A stretch of 64,000 nucleotides of DNA from Tabrizicola_A sp965284335 (GCF_965284335.1 NZ_OZ260076.1), one strand, 5' to 3'. Positions 15,800-25,184 are shown, counted from the first letter of the stretch. Notes: generated from the sequence alone by a model not told the origin. Translations and numbers: made by a program.

Positions 15800-18298
15800 T
15801 TACCCGTCGATGCGGATGCGGGCGTTCGTGGGATCATAGGGGCTGTCTTCAACCACCACCGCATCCCATTCCTGCCGCAGCATCTTGACCTTGAGCTTGG
15901 TGCCCGGCACGGCGAGTTCGGGGCGGACATAGCCCATGCCGATCTGCTTGCCAAAGGCCACCGAATAGCCGCCCGAGGTCAAACGGCCCACCTTTTCGCC
16001 GTTGAGAAGGATCGCTTCCTTGCCCCACGGATCGGCGTCATCCGGCCCGTCGATCAGAAGCGTGCAGCACTTCGACCGGATGCCGGTTTCCACCATCTTG
16101 GCTTTGCCGTTGAACTCTTTCGACAGGTCGACAAAGCGCGGCAGATCGGCCTCAAGGGGGGTTGCATCGCGGCCCAACTCGTTGCCGAAGGCACGGTAGG
16201 ATTTTTCCTGACGCAGCCAGTTCTGCGCCCGTGCGCCAACGGCCTTCAGCCCGTGCTTTTCGCCAACCGACCAGATCAGATCCCACAGATAGCGGCCAAA
16301 TTCGATCGGGTAGTGGAGTTCCCAGCCGAGTTCCCCGGTATAGGCCACGCGCACCGCGCGGACCGGGCACATGCCGAGTTCGATGTCGCGATAGGACAGC
16401 CACGGGAAGCGCTTGTTGCCCAGAACCGTTGCCGGATCGGCGTCTTTCACGAGGTCATTCAACAGCGCGCGGGCGTTCGGGCCGGCCAGCGCATAGACGC
16501 CCCATTGGGTGGTGATGTCGTGGATGTCGATATAACCGCCCCCGGCTGCCATGAAATCCTCGGCCGATTTCATCAGGAAATCAGCGTCATAGGCAGTCCA
16601 GGCCCCGGCGGAGATGAGGTAATACTCATGCTCTTTCAGCCGCACGATGGTGTATTCGGTGCGGGTGGTGCCGTGGTTGGTCAGCGCATAGGTCAGGTTG
16701 ATGCGGCCCACATTCGGCAGTTTGTTGCAGGTGAAGTGGTCAAGGAAGGCCGTCGCGCCGGGACCACGCACAAGGTGCTTGGTGAAGGCCGCGGCGTCGA
16801 TGATGCCGACCGTGTTGCGCACGGCCTTGGCCTCTTCCACGGCATAGGGCCACCAGGCGCCACGGCGGAACGAGCGGCTGTCATGGTCGAAATTGGCGGG
16901 CGCATCGACCGGGCCATAGTAGTTCGGGCGTTCCCAGCCGTTCACCTGCCCCATCTGCGCGCCCATCTTGATCTGGCGATCATAGGCAGGCGCGGTGCGC
17001 AGCGGGCGGCAGGCCTCACGCTCTTCGTCCGGGTGGTGCAAGATGAAGACGTGGTTGTAGCACTCCTCGTTCTTGCGCGCGGCATATTCGGTGGTCATCC
17101 AATTGCCATAGCGCTTGGGGTCCAAGGAGGCCATGTCGATCTCGGCCTCACCCTGCACCATCATCTGGGCAAGGTAATAGCCGGTGCCGCCAGCGGCGGT
17201 AATGCCGAAGGAGAAGCCTTCCGCGATCCACATGTTGCGCAGGCCGGGAACCGGGCCAACCAGCGGGTTGCCGTCGGGGGTATAGCAGATCGGGCCGTTG
17301 TAATCGTCTTTCAGACCCACGGTTTCCGAGGACGGCAGGCGGTGGATCATCGACATATATTCCGCCTCGATCCGTTCCAGATCGAGCGGGAAGAGGTCGG
17401 CGCGGAAACTGTCGGGAACCGCATATTCAAACCGCGCAGGTGCGCCGTATTCATAGGGGCCAAGGATCCAGCCGCCGCGTTCCTCGCGGACATACCACTT
17501 GGCATCAGCGTCGCGCAGAACCGGGTGTTCGGGGTTATTCTTGCGGTATTCTTGCAGCATCGGATCGGGTTCGGTCACGATATACTGGTGTTCAACCGGA
17601 ATCGCCGGAATCTTGATGCCCAGAAGCTTGGCCGTGCGCTGCGCGTGGTTGCCGGTGGCGGTCACGACATGTTCGGCATGGATGTCATAGGTTTCCTCGG
17701 TCGGCACCAACATGCCGCCCTTGTCCTCCATCCGGGTGACCGAAACGATCCATTCCGACCCGGTCCAGCGATAGCCGTTGACCTGAATCTTACGCTCAAT
17801 CGTCGCGCCATGCTGACGCGCGCCCTTGGCCATCGCCTGCGTCACGTCAGCGGGGTTAATATAGCCGTCCTGCGGGTGATAAAGCGCGCCGACCAGATCA
17901 TCGGTGCGCAGCAGGGGCCAGCGGTCTTTCATTTCCTTGGGCGTCAGGAATTCATGATAGACGCCAGCGGTTTCGGCCACCGAAGAATACAGCATGTATT
18001 CGTCCATGCGCTCCTGACGCTGCGCCATGCGCAGGTTGCCAACCACCGCAAAGCCTGCGTTGAGGCCAGTTTCTGCCTCCAGCCCCTTGTAGAAATCCAC
18101 CGAGTATTTGTGGATATGGGTGGTGGCATAGGACATGTTGAACAGGGGCAGAAGGCCCGCGGCATGCCAGGTGGAGCCTGCGGTCAGCTCGTCACGTTCG
18201 ACCAGCATCGTATCCCAACCCGCCTTGGCGAGGTGATAGGCAATGCCGGTGCCAACAGCACCGCCGCCAACGACAAGGGCTTTGACATGGGTTTTCAT
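15800..18298 (-). CDS. dimethylglycine/sarcosine dehydrogenase family protein (FAD + GcvT domains)
   Basis: 832 residues. The N-terminal DAO domain has GGGAVGTGIAYHLAKAGW at about 12-29 and GSTWHAAGLLP near 42; in dimethylglycine and sarcosine dehydrogenases the histidine of this motif carries covalent FAD. A central FAO_M segment is followed by GcvT and GcvT C-terminal barrel domains (about 430-830) that bind folate and take up the released one-carbon unit. Length and domain order fit dimethylglycine dehydrogenase, a step of glycine betaine breakdown common in marine and soil Rhodobacteraceae. Sarcosine dehydrogenase is the main alternative. The long plus-strand frame over it is a shadow. 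Confidence 0.88.
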   Translation of the reverse strand: MKTHVKALVVGGGAVGTGIAYHLAKAGWDTMLVERDELTAGSTWHAAGLLPLFNMSYATTHIHKYSVDFYKGLEAETGLNAGFAVVGNLRMAQRQERMDEYMLYSSVAETAGVYHEFLTPKEMKDRWPLLRTDDLVGALYHPQDGYINPADVTQAMAKGARQHGATIERKIQVNGYRWTGSEWIVSVTRMEDKGGMLVPTEETYDIHAEHVVTATGNHAQRTAKLLGIKIPAIPVEHQYIVTEPDPMLQEYRKNNPEHPVLRDADAKWYVREERGGWILGPYEYGAPARFEYAVPDSFRADLFPLDLERIEAEYMSMIHRLPSSETVGLKDDYNGPICYTPDGNPLVGPVPGLRNMWIAEGFSFGITAAGGTGYYLAQMMVQGEAEIDMASLDPKRYGNWMTTEYAARKNEECYNHVFILHHPDEEREACRPLRTAPAYDRQIKMGAQMGQVNGWERPNYYGPVDAPANFDHDSRSFRRGAWWPYAVEEAKAVRNTVGIIDAAAFTKHLVRGPGATAFLDHFTCNKLPNVGRINLTYALTNHGTTRTEYTIVRLKEHEYYLISAGAWTAYDADFLMKSAEDFMAAGGGYIDIHDITTQWGVYALAGPNARALLNDLVKDADPATVLGNKRFPWLSYRDIELGMCPVRAVRVAYTGELGWELHYPIEFGRYLWDLIWSVGEKHGLKAVGARAQNWLRQEKSYRAFGNELGRDATPLEADLPRFVDLSKEFNGKAKMVETGIRSKCCTLLIDGPDDADPWGKEAILLNGEKVGRLTSGGYSVAFGKQIGMGYVRPELAVPGTKLKVKMLRQEWDAVVVEDSPYDPTNARIRIDG

Positions 18299-18420
18299 GG
18301 GGAAGACTCCGAATGGTCTGAATGGGCATTTGCCCCTATCTGCCCGAAGTCAGGGAAAATGGGCAAGAAGGCCCGACACCTGACAGCGAAAAACGACATG
18401 GGGGCCTGAAAACGGCATTT

Positions 18421-18774
18421 TCAATGCGGGCGGGCGGCGGCGTCTAGATTGGCGTCAAAACCATAGGCGCGTTCGACCCGTGCCACGCGCACGGCATAGG
18501 TCACATACCACTCCACCCGCCCGCGCCGCTGGGCCTCGAGGTGGTCAACCTTCTGCTTCCAAGCGCGGATCGCGGCCTCGTCGGTCCAATAGGAATTGGT
18601 GATGCCAAAGCCATCGGCCCCCCGCGCGCTTTCATGGCCAAGATAGCCGGGCTGGCGTTCGGCCATGGCGACCATCTCATCGGCCATGGCGGCATAGCCG
18701 TTGTCACCCTCGCGGCGCTGGCTGGAGAAGGTCACGACGTAATAGGGCGGTTTCGGCAATGGGGTGACGGGCAT
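18421..18774 (-). CDS. antibiotic biosynthesis monooxygenase (ABM/YqjZ)-like protein
   Basis: 117 residues, single ABM-type ferredoxin-like domain. Seen: YYVVTFSSQR near residue 11, MAERQPGYLGHES near 37 and ITNSYWTDEAAIRAWK near 55, the pattern of YqjZ-like small monooxygenase/heme-degrading-type proteins. Substrate unknown; many members bind small hydrophobic molecules without known activity. It starts 31 bp after the znuB stop on the same strand, so it may be read from the zur-znuCB transcript. A 122-bp gap separates it from the downstream dehydrogenase. Confidence 0.75.
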   Translation of the reverse strand: MPVTPLPKPPYYVVTFSSQRREGDNGYAAMADEMVAMAERQPGYLGHESARGADGFGITNSYWTDEAAIRAWKQKVDHLEAQRRGRVEWYVTYAVRVARVERAYGFDANLDAAARPH

Positions 18775-18805
18775 GGGGACAGGCTAGCGCCTGTGCGCCA
18801 TGCCC

Positions 18806-19597
18806 TCAACCCCGGCGGATCTGGCCAAGGCCTGCGGCAACCGCAAAGATCACCGCCGCAGCGGCCACGATCGAAGGCCCGGCATCGGTGTCTTGCCAAA
18901 GCGAGAGTTGCAGCCCGGCAAAGGCCGCAAGCCCGCCGATGGCTACCGCCATGACCGCCATCGCCTCGGGCGTGCGGGCGAGTGCGCGGGCGGCGGCGGC
19001 GGGGATGATAAGCATGGCGGCGATGAGAAGCGCGCCCACGACCTTGAGCGAGACGGCCACAACGACCGCCAGCGCCACGGTCAGCACCAACCGCTCGCGG
19101 TCGGGGTTGAGGCCGGCGGCATGGGCAAGCTCTTCGGACAAGGTAGCGGTCAGCAGCGCCTGCCAGCGCCAGATCAAAAGGCCCAGCACCACCGCCGCGC
19201 CGCCCCAGATCAGCGCAAGATCGGTGCGTGAGACGACAAGGATATCGCCGAAAAGATAGGCCGAAAGGTCGGTTCGCACCCCCGGCACAAAGGAAATCGC
19301 CACAAGCCCAAAGGCCAGCGCCGAATGGGCCAGCACGCCCAAGGTGGTGTCCATCGCCCAGCCCTTGGCGGCGAGCGTCGAGACCGTCATCGCCATGGCG
19401 AGCGAGACGGTCAGCACCCCGACCGTCAGCGGCAGTTGAAAGGCCAGCGCCAAGGCCACGCCCAGAATGGCGGCGTGAGAGGTCGCATCGCCGAAATAGG
19501 CCATGCGCCGCCAAACGACGAAACTGCCCAAGGGCCCGGCGGCCAGCGCCACGCCAAGCCCGGCCAAAAGCGCGCGGGTGGTGAAATCATCCAGCAT
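18806..19597 (-). CDS. znuB: zinc ABC transporter permease ZnuB
   Basis: Inner-membrane channel of the high-affinity zinc importer, ABC-3 family, 263 residues. The start at 19597 gives MLDDFTTRALLAGLGVALA; upstream codons in the same frame lie inside the His-rich tail of znuC. About eight hydrophobic segments, with VVWRRMAYFGDATSHAA near residue 30, the diagnostic ABC-3 cytoplasmic motif, and AVVVAVSLKVVGALL near 180. It overlaps the znuC end by 11 bases. Zur regulation is expected through the box upstream of zur. Confidence 0.93.
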   Translation of the reverse strand: MLDDFTTRALLAGLGVALAAGPLGSFVVWRRMAYFGDATSHAAILGVALALAFQLPLTVGVLTVSLAMAMTVSTLAAKGWAMDTTLGVLAHSALAFGLVAISFVPGVRTDLSAYLFGDILVVSRTDLALIWGGAAVVLGLLIWRWQALLTATLSEELAHAAGLNPDRERLVLTVALAVVVAVSLKVVGALLIAAMLIIPAAAARALARTPEAMAVMAVAIGGLAAFAGLQLSLWQDTDAGPSIVAAAAVIFAVAAGLGQIRRG

Positions 19598-20366
19598 GGC
19601 TGTGCTCGTGGTGATGGGGATGGGCGTGATCGTGGCCATGCCCGTGGTCGTGGTCATGCTCATGATCGTGGTCATGCTGATAAAGCGCCAAGGCCCCCTT
19701 GGTGCCAAGGCCAAAAAGCGCCCGATATTCCGGGGCATTCGACACCACGCGCGGGGTGCCTTCGCAGCAGACATGGCCATTGAGGCAGATCACCCGGTCC
19801 GAGGCGGCCATGACCACATGCAGATCATGGCTGACCATCAGCACCGCCGCGCCAGTTTCCTGCCGCACGGCCTCAATCAACCGGTAAAACGCCGCCTCGC
19901 CGGGCTGGTCCAGCCCTTGGGTCGGTTCATCAAGGATCAGGAGTTGCGGGGCAGACAGAAGCGCGCGGGCCAAAAGCACGCGCTGGAACTGCCCACCGGA
20001 GAGCGAGGCCATCTGGCGGTCAGCCACGCCCTCAACCCCGACGCGGGCCAGCACCTCGGCCGCAGCAGAATCACTGACCCGCACCGGCAGCGACAAGAAC
20101 CGCCGCACCGTCATGGGCATCGACCGATCAACGCCCAGCTTTTGCGGCACATAGCCAAGCCTGAGGCCGGGCGCGCGGGTAACCGCGCCATGCGCCACCG
20201 GCACAATCCCCAAAAGCGCGCGGATCAGCGTGGATTTGCCCGATCCGTTCGGCCCCAGAATGGTGACGATCTCACCCGGCCGCACGGTCAGCGAGACATC
20301 GTGCAACACCTCGGCCCCGCCAAAGCGCACGCAGATGCGGTCAGCCGAAATCAAAGCTTGGGTCAT
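19587..20366 (-). CDS. znuC: zinc ABC transporter ATPase ZnuC with histidine-rich tail
   Basis: Cytoplasmic ATPase of the zinc importer, 259 residues. Walker A GPNGSGKST near 37, signature SLSGGQFQR near 132, Walker B LLILDEPTQGLD near 153 and the His of VSHD near 190 are all present. The C-terminal 35 residues are made of His, Asp, Glu and Gly repeats, a probable zinc-buffering tail or sensor beyond the normal ABC domain. The start at 20366 overlaps the zur stop by ATGA; the frame is open eight codons further up, within zur. Acts with ZnuB and periplasmic ZnuA encoded divergently. Confidence 0.93.
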   Translation of the reverse strand: MTQALISADRICVRFGGAEVLHDVSLTVRPGEIVTILGPNGSGKSTLIRALLGIVPVAHGAVTRAPGLRLGYVPQKLGVDRSMPMTVRRFLSLPVRVSDSAAAEVLARVGVEGVADRQMASLSGGQFQRVLLARALLSAPQLLILDEPTQGLDQPGEAAFYRLIEAVRQETGAAVLMVSHDLHVVMAASDRVICLNGHVCCEGTPRVVSNAPEYRALFGLGTKGALALYQHDHDHEHDHDHGHGHDHAHPHHHEHSHAG

Positions 20367-20899
20367 GCCGCCACCGCGCAAGCGGGGCACAGGCCCAGCG
20401 CCTCGATATTGGCGCGCTCAACAACAAAGCCCGATTGCGCCGCCGCCGTGGTCAGCGCGGCCATCACCGGGGCGGCGGGGGCCTCGGCCACCATGTTGCA
20501 CCCATGGCAGATCAAAAAGGCCGGCGCGTGATCTTCGCCGGGATGCATGCAGGCGGCAAAGGCATTCAGGCGGCGGATGCGGTGGGCAAAGCCCTGTTCT
20601 TCCAAAAACTCCAACGCGCGATAGGCCACCGGGGGCTGGTTGCCAAAGCCTTCGGCAGCCAGCCGGGTGAGGACGTCATAGGCACCCATGGCCTTGTGCT
20701 CTTCCAACAAAATCTCCAACACCCGCCGCCGCACCGGCGTCATCCGCACGCCGCGCTGGCTGGCCAAAGCCTCGGCGCGCGTCAGGGCATCGCTTTGGCA
20801 ATGGCCATGGTCATGGGCGGCAAAGGCCAGATCGGGGGTCTGGCAACCGGGGCATGCGGGGTCATGCGGGCGCGGTGGGTGCTGGGCATCATGGGGCAT
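20363..20899 (-). CDS. zur: zinc uptake regulator Zur (Fur family)
   Basis: Zinc-responsive repressor, Fur family, 178 residues from the ATG at 20899. An extra ATG six codons earlier (20917) lies inside the Zur box and has no good ribosome site, while AAGG precedes 20899 at normal spacing; the later start is preferred. Winged-helix DNA-binding region near residues 48-115 (RMTPVRRRVLEILL, PVAYRALEFLEEQGF). Metal sites: Cys and His in CMHPGEDHAPAFLICHGC and the closing CPAC. The N-terminus holds a second CPGC and a short His run. It shares an operon with znuC and znuB and presumably represses both directions. Confidence 0.92.
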   Translation of the reverse strand: MPHDAQHPPRPHDPACPGCQTPDLAFAAHDHGHCQSDALTRAEALASQRGVRMTPVRRRVLEILLEEHKAMGAYDVLTRLAAEGFGNQPPVAYRALEFLEEQGFAHRIRRLNAFAACMHPGEDHAPAFLICHGCNMVAEAPAAPVMAALTTAAAQSGFVVERANIEALGLCPACAVAA

Positions 20900-20915
20900 C
20901 GGATCACGCCTTGAC

Positions 20916-20932
20916 ATGTTATATTATTACAT
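20916..20932. promoter_or_regulatory. Zur box between zur and znuA
   Basis: ATGTTATATTATTACAT, a near palindrome that differs at only one position from the proteobacterial Zur core TGTTATA-N-TATAACA. It lies 17 bp before the preferred zur start and 40 bp before znuA, so one Zur dimer site can repress both transcripts when zinc is sufficient. Confidence 0.82.
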
Positions 20933-20971
20933 ACATATCAGCCCGCACCCGATAGGAAAAGGCCGTATCCC

Positions 20972-22048
20972 ATGCGTTATATCATATCGTTTCTGTTGAC
21001 CAGTGCCGCCCTCCCCGCCCTCACCCTTCCGGCCTTGGCCGAGGTGCCGCGCGTGGTCACCGATATTCCGCCCGTGCATTCCTTGGTCGCGCAGGTGATG
21101 GGCGATCTGGGCCAGCCAGAGCTTCTGTTGGAAAAGGGGGCGAATGCCCATTCCTTCCAGCTGCGCCCCAGTCAGGCCGAGGGGCTGCAAGAGGCCGGAT
21201 TGGTGGTTTGGATTGGCCCCGAGATGACCCCATGGCTCGACCGCGCCTTGGCGGGTGTGTCTGAGGCCAAAGAGCTGCGGCTTTTGACGGCGGAAGGCAC
21301 CTTTCGGCAGGAGTTCAGCGCAAAGAGCGGGCATGATCACGGCACCGAGGAGGGGCATGGGGACCATGCCCACGACGAGGCGGGACATGACGAACACGGG
21401 CATGACGACCATGGGCATGAGGGCCACGACCATGGCGCCGAGGCAAAGGCTGAGGCGGGCCATGACGATCACGCCCATGACGACCACAACCATGACGATC
21501 ACGCCCATGACGATCACGCGGGCCATTCCCACACGGGCCTTGACCCTCACGCTTGGCTCGATCCGGCCAATGCCCGCCATTGGCTGGGCCTGATCGCCGC
21601 CGAACTCTCGGCGCAAGACCCGGAAAACGCAGGCACCTATGCCGCCAATGCCGAAAAGGCCAGCGCCGAACTGACCGCGCTGGACGCTGAAATCGCCACC
21701 CTTTTGACCCCGGCCAAAGACAAGCCGCTTGTGGTCTTCCACGACGCCTATGGCTATTTCGCCAGCCATTACGGGCTGACCATCGCCGCCACCATCGCCG
21801 AGGGCGATGCGGCCAAACCGGGGGCCAAGCACATCGCCGAGATCGAGGCGCTTTTGGCGCAAGGCCCGGCCTGCCTCTTCCCCGAGGCCAACCATGACCC
21901 TAAGCTCGTGGCGCAATTGGCCGAGGCCACCGGGCTGACCCCGGCGGCGGCGCTGGACCCGGAAGGATCCTTCATCGACCCCGGCCCCGCTCTTTATGGC
22001 CAGATGCTGCGGGCCATGGCCCAGACCATCGCCGACTGCGCCAGCTGA
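20972..22048 (+). CDS. znuA: zinc ABC transporter substrate-binding protein ZnuA
   Basis: Periplasmic zinc-binding protein, cluster 9 family, 358 residues. Signal peptide of about 23 residues ending in LPALAEV. Zinc ligands: the His in PPVHSLVAQVM near residue 37, the His after the loop in LDPHAWLDP near 190, and FHDAYGYF near 255. Between the first two is an unusually long acidic histidine-rich loop (about residues 117-187) with dozens of His and Asp residues, which in ZnuA proteins delivers or buffers zinc. Divergent from zur with a shared Zur box. Strong support as the binding partner of ZnuBC. Confidence 0.95.
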   Translation: MRYIISFLLTSAALPALTLPALAEVPRVVTDIPPVHSLVAQVMGDLGQPELLLEKGANAHSFQLRPSQAEGLQEAGLVVWIGPEMTPWLDRALAGVSEAKELRLLTAEGTFRQEFSAKSGHDHGTEEGHGDHAHDEAGHDEHGHDDHGHEGHDHGAEAKAEAGHDDHAHDDHNHDDHAHDDHAGHSHTGLDPHAWLDPANARHWLGLIAAELSAQDPENAGTYAANAEKASAELTALDAEIATLLTPAKDKPLVVFHDAYGYFASHYGLTIAATIAEGDAAKPGAKHIAEIEALLAQGPACLFPEANHDPKLVAQLAEATGLTPAAALDPEGSFIDPGPALYGQMLRAMAQTIADCAS

Positions 22049-22148
22049 ACGAGGCCTGCAATCGGGCCAAGACTGCGGCTTGATCCAGCGGCCTTGCAAA
22101 ACCCCGCCCCCACGGCCAAGTTGCGGCCCGATGAAACGGGGGGCTGGC

Positions 22149-23123
22149 ATGGCACAGATCACAGAGTTTGGGCGCACATCTGACGGGCGCGGGGTGGATC
22201 GCATCACGCTGGCCAAGGGCGATCTGACGGTCAGCCTTTTGACATGGGGCGCGGTGTTGCACTCGGTCCGGCAGGCGGGGGTGGCGCATGATCTGACGCT
22301 GGGCTCAGACCGGATGGCCGATTATGAGGGCGACATGCGCTTTCACGGTGTGGTCATTGCCCCCGTGGCCAACCGCATCGGCCATGCCCGCGCAAAGATC
22401 GGCGGGCGCGAGGTGCAGCTAGAGGCCAATCAGGCCGGGCATTGCCTGCATTCGGGCAGCACCGGGGCCTATGCGCAAATCTGGGAGGTGGTGCGCGTCA
22501 CCGAGGACAGCGCCACCTTGGGGTTAAGCCTGCCCGATGGCTTGGGCGGTTTTCCCGGCAATCGGCGGGTCGAGGCACGCTATGCGCTGACCGACCGGGC
22601 CACGCTGCGGCTGGAGCTTTACGCCACGACAGATGCCGAGACGCTGTGGAATGCCACCAGCCACGGCTATTGGACGATGGACGGGGCCGAAACTTGGACC
22701 GGGCACAGCCTGCAAATCGCGGCCGATCACTGGCTGCCCACCGATGCCAATGACCGCCCCACCGGCGAGATTGCCCCCGTGGCGGGCAGCCCGATGGATT
22801 TTCGCACCCTGCGCGCACCTCAGCCCGGCACCCCGCCCTTGGACCATTGCTTTTGCCTGTCAGACGGGCCGCGCCCCTTGCGCGATGTGGTTGTGCTGCA
22901 AGGTGCATCGGGGCTGCGCATGACCGTGGCCAGCACGGAACCCGGCGTGCAGATCTATGATGGCCGCGATGCCCGCCGCCCCGGCCGCGGGATTTACGAG
23001 GCGATTGCGATCGAAACCCAAGGCTGGTCAGACGCGCCCTCTTACCCCGATTTTCCATCCATCACCCTGCGTCCCGGCACGCCTGCGCGGCAGATCACCG
23101 AATGGCGGTTTGACCGCGTCTGA
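22149..23123 (+). CDS. galM: aldose 1-epimerase (galactose mutarotase) family protein
   Basis: Interconverts alpha and beta anomers of aldoses. 324 residues from the ATG at 22149 (MAQITEFGRTSDGR). Family marks: VVIAPVANRIGHAR near residue 75 (the conserved N-R pair), HCLHSGSTGAY near 98, NATSHGYWTM near 170 with the catalytic His, GVQIYDG near 270, and IAIETQGWSDA near 287 with the catalytic Glu. A further ATG at 22131 is possible. It sits convergent to the following methyltransferase with only 10 bp between the stops. Sugar specificity is not evident. Confidence 0.88.
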   Translation: MAQITEFGRTSDGRGVDRITLAKGDLTVSLLTWGAVLHSVRQAGVAHDLTLGSDRMADYEGDMRFHGVVIAPVANRIGHARAKIGGREVQLEANQAGHCLHSGSTGAYAQIWEVVRVTEDSATLGLSLPDGLGGFPGNRRVEARYALTDRATLRLELYATTDAETLWNATSHGYWTMDGAETWTGHSLQIAADHWLPTDANDRPTGEIAPVAGSPMDFRTLRAPQPGTPPLDHCFCLSDGPRPLRDVVVLQGASGLRMTVASTEPGVQIYDGRDARRPGRGIYEAIAIETQGWSDAPSYPDFPSITLRPGTPARQITEWRFDRV

Positions 23124-23133
23124 GGGGCGGGCC

Positions 23134-24078
23134 TTAGGCCAGTCGGAAGAACTGATCGGTCGTCGCGGGCTGATAGATCAGGCTGGCCAAGGCGCGCAGA
23201 ACGCCAAAAGGCTGGGTGTCAAGGCTGGCCATCGGGCGGCGGAGCGGCGTAAAGCCCGCACGCATGACCGTCTCGCGCAACGTGCGCGGGGTAAAGGCGT
23301 TAAGATGCTCCAAGGGTTGCAGCTGGTGAAAGGCGGCGAAATCGCGCGGCACGCTCAGGCCGCTGCAATCGGGCACCGCCACAAAAAGGACGCCCCCCGG
23401 CACCAGATGCCGCGCAAGCGCGCGCAAAAGGCCAAGTGGTTCGCTGACATGCTCCAAAACTTGGCTCAGCACCACGGCATGAACCTTGCCGCCGCCATGG
23501 GCCTCAAAGGCTGAAAGGTCGGGCAAGACCACCGCCCCTGCCCCGCGCGCGGCATCCGCCCGCGTGGCGCTGATGTCGATGCCGATGGCCTCTATCCCCA
23601 AGACCTGGGCCGCCGCCAGCATCTCACCATCGCCGCAGCCGAAATCCATCAGGCGCAGGGGCGCGTCGGCCTCGCGCTGGCCTTGGGTCAGATGACGCAG
23701 GCGCATCAGGGTCTTGAGCCGCTGGACGCCCTGAAAATGGGGATCCGCGCGTTTCAGGGTATGGGCGGTTTCAAACCGGGCCACCTGTGCGGCGTCAATC
23801 CAGCGGCCATAAAGCTGGGCCAAGGCGGATTCGGCTGGGATCAGGCGGTGATAGGCCAGACCACAAGCCGCGCAAGCCACCAGATCAAAGGCTTGATCCC
23901 CAAGCTCGGCGCGAACATCGGCGCTGTAGTGAAACTCGGCCAGATGGGCGGCCACCTGCGGGTCGCTAAAGCGGCCCGACCACAGGCTATGGGCAGATCG
24001 GCTGCCACAACTGGGGCAAAACACGCGTTCGGTAAAGTCAAACCCAGAGCCCGACACGCTGACCAATTCCTTTGACAT
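23134..24078 (-). CDS. zinc-ribbon class I SAM methyltransferase
   Basis: 314 residues from the ATG at 24078 (MSKELVSVSG). The N-terminus has VFCPSCGSRS near residue 19 and LVACAACGLAYH near 68, four cysteines that look like a zinc-binding unit. The methyltransferase domain starts with MDFGCGDGEMLAAA near 145 and has VVLSQVLEHVSEP near 205. This arrangement is found in methyltransferases of glycan and small-molecule pathways, but no such genes are next to it. The frame is open 65 codons further upstream, into an AT-rich promoter-like stretch, so the shorter start is used. Substrate unknown. Confidence 0.78.
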   Translation of the reverse strand: MSKELVSVSGSGFDFTERVFCPSCGSRSAHSLWSGRFSDPQVAAHLAEFHYSADVRAELGDQAFDLVACAACGLAYHRLIPAESALAQLYGRWIDAAQVARFETAHTLKRADPHFQGVQRLKTLMRLRHLTQGQREADAPLRLMDFGCGDGEMLAAAQVLGIEAIGIDISATRADAARGAGAVVLPDLSAFEAHGGGKVHAVVLSQVLEHVSEPLGLLRALARHLVPGGVLFVAVPDCSGLSVPRDFAAFHQLQPLEHLNAFTPRTLRETVMRAGFTPLRRPMASLDTQPFGVLRALASLIYQPATTDQFFRLA

Positions 24079-24257
24079 ACCACCGAACCCTTGCGACCCC
24101 AAAAACCAGCACTTGGCTTGCATCCCGCAGCAATAGGTTAAACACATTGATCTAATATGGGATCTAAATATGGCAGGGGCCGATTTTCTTGGCCCCCGCA
24201 TGATTTTGAAGCACGAATTTTGAAACGCCAGAGGGCTTTGCCCCGCAGGCGACGGCC

Positions 24258-25184
24258 TTAAACCCCCAAACACCAGCGCATAATAGCCTTTTGCGCGTGA
24301 AGGCGGTTTTCGGCCTCGTCGAAGATCACCGAATGGGGGCCGTCCATGACGGCGCTGGTTGCCTCGTCATTGCGATGCGCGGGCAGGCAATGCATGAACA
24401 GGCTGTCGGGCTTGGCCCGGGCCATCAGCGCCTCGTTCACCTGATAGCCGCGCAGCTGGTTGTGGCGGCGCTCCTTGGCTGATTCGGGGTCATGCATGGA
24501 GACCCAAGTGTCGGTGACCACCAGATCGGCGCCCTCAACGGCGCGGTGCGGGTCGCGTTCGATCTGCACATTCACCCCCTTGGCGCGGGCGAAGTCGACG
24601 AATTTCTGTTCCGGGTCCAAAGGTTCGGGGCCGGTGAAGGTGAAGTCAAAGCCGAACTGTCCGGCGGCATGCAGGAAAGAGGCGCAGACATTGTTGCCAT
24701 CCCCCGCCCAGACCACCTTTTTGCCCGCGATGGGCCCGCGGTGTTCTTCATAGGTCATCACGTCGGCCATGATCTGGCAGGGATGGGTGCGGTTGGTCAG
24801 CCCATTGATCACCGGCACCGTGGCGTGTTCGGCCATTTCCAGAAGCGTGGCCTCTTCAAAGGTGCGGATCATGATGAGATCGACATAGCGCGAGAGCACG
24901 CGGGCGGTGTCGGCAATGGTCTCGCCGTGGCCAAGCTGCATTTCCTTGCCGGAAAGCACCATGGTCTGCCCGCCCATCTGGCGCACGCCCACGTCGAAGG
25001 ACACGCGGGTGCGGGTGGAAGGTTTTTCGAAGATCAGGGCGACCATGCGACCGGCGAGCGGCTGCTCATCATCGGGCGTGCCTTTGGGGCGGTTGTTGCG
25101 CGCCGATTTCATCGCATGGGCATTGTCGATCATGGCGCGCAATTCGCCTGCGTCGGTGGTGTGGATATCGAGGAAGTGTTTCAT
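24258..25184 (-). CDS. argF: ornithine carbamoyltransferase
   Basis: Condenses carbamoyl phosphate and ornithine to citrulline in arginine synthesis. 308 residues, normal length. Carbamoyl phosphate motif FEKPSTRTRVSFDVG near residue 51, HPCQIMADVMT near 135, the ornithine-binding WVSMHDP near 227 and catalytic HCLPAHR near 266 are all intact. It follows argD on the same strand across a 136-bp gap that carries a palindromic repeat. Cytoplasmic homotrimer in known relatives. Confidence 0.96.
   Translation of the reverse strand: MKHFLDIHTTDAGELRAMIDNAHAMKSARNNRPKGTPDDEQPLAGRMVALIFEKPSTRTRVSFDVGVRQMGGQTMVLSGKEMQLGHGETIADTARVLSRYVDLIMIRTFEEATLLEMAEHATVPVINGLTNRTHPCQIMADVMTYEEHRGPIAGKKVVWAGDGNNVCASFLHAAGQFGFDFTFTGPEPLDPEQKFVDFARAKGVNVQIERDPHRAVEGADLVVTDTWVSMHDPESAKERRHNQLRGYQVNEALMARAKPDSLFMHCLPAHRNDEATSAVMDGPHSVIFDEAENRLHAQKAIMRWCLGV

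Noticed and set aside
16253..18409. 718-codon plus-strand open frame
   Set aside because: Antisense to the dimethylglycine dehydrogenase-like gene; rich in His/Gly/Gln as expected for a shadow of GC-rich coding DNA.
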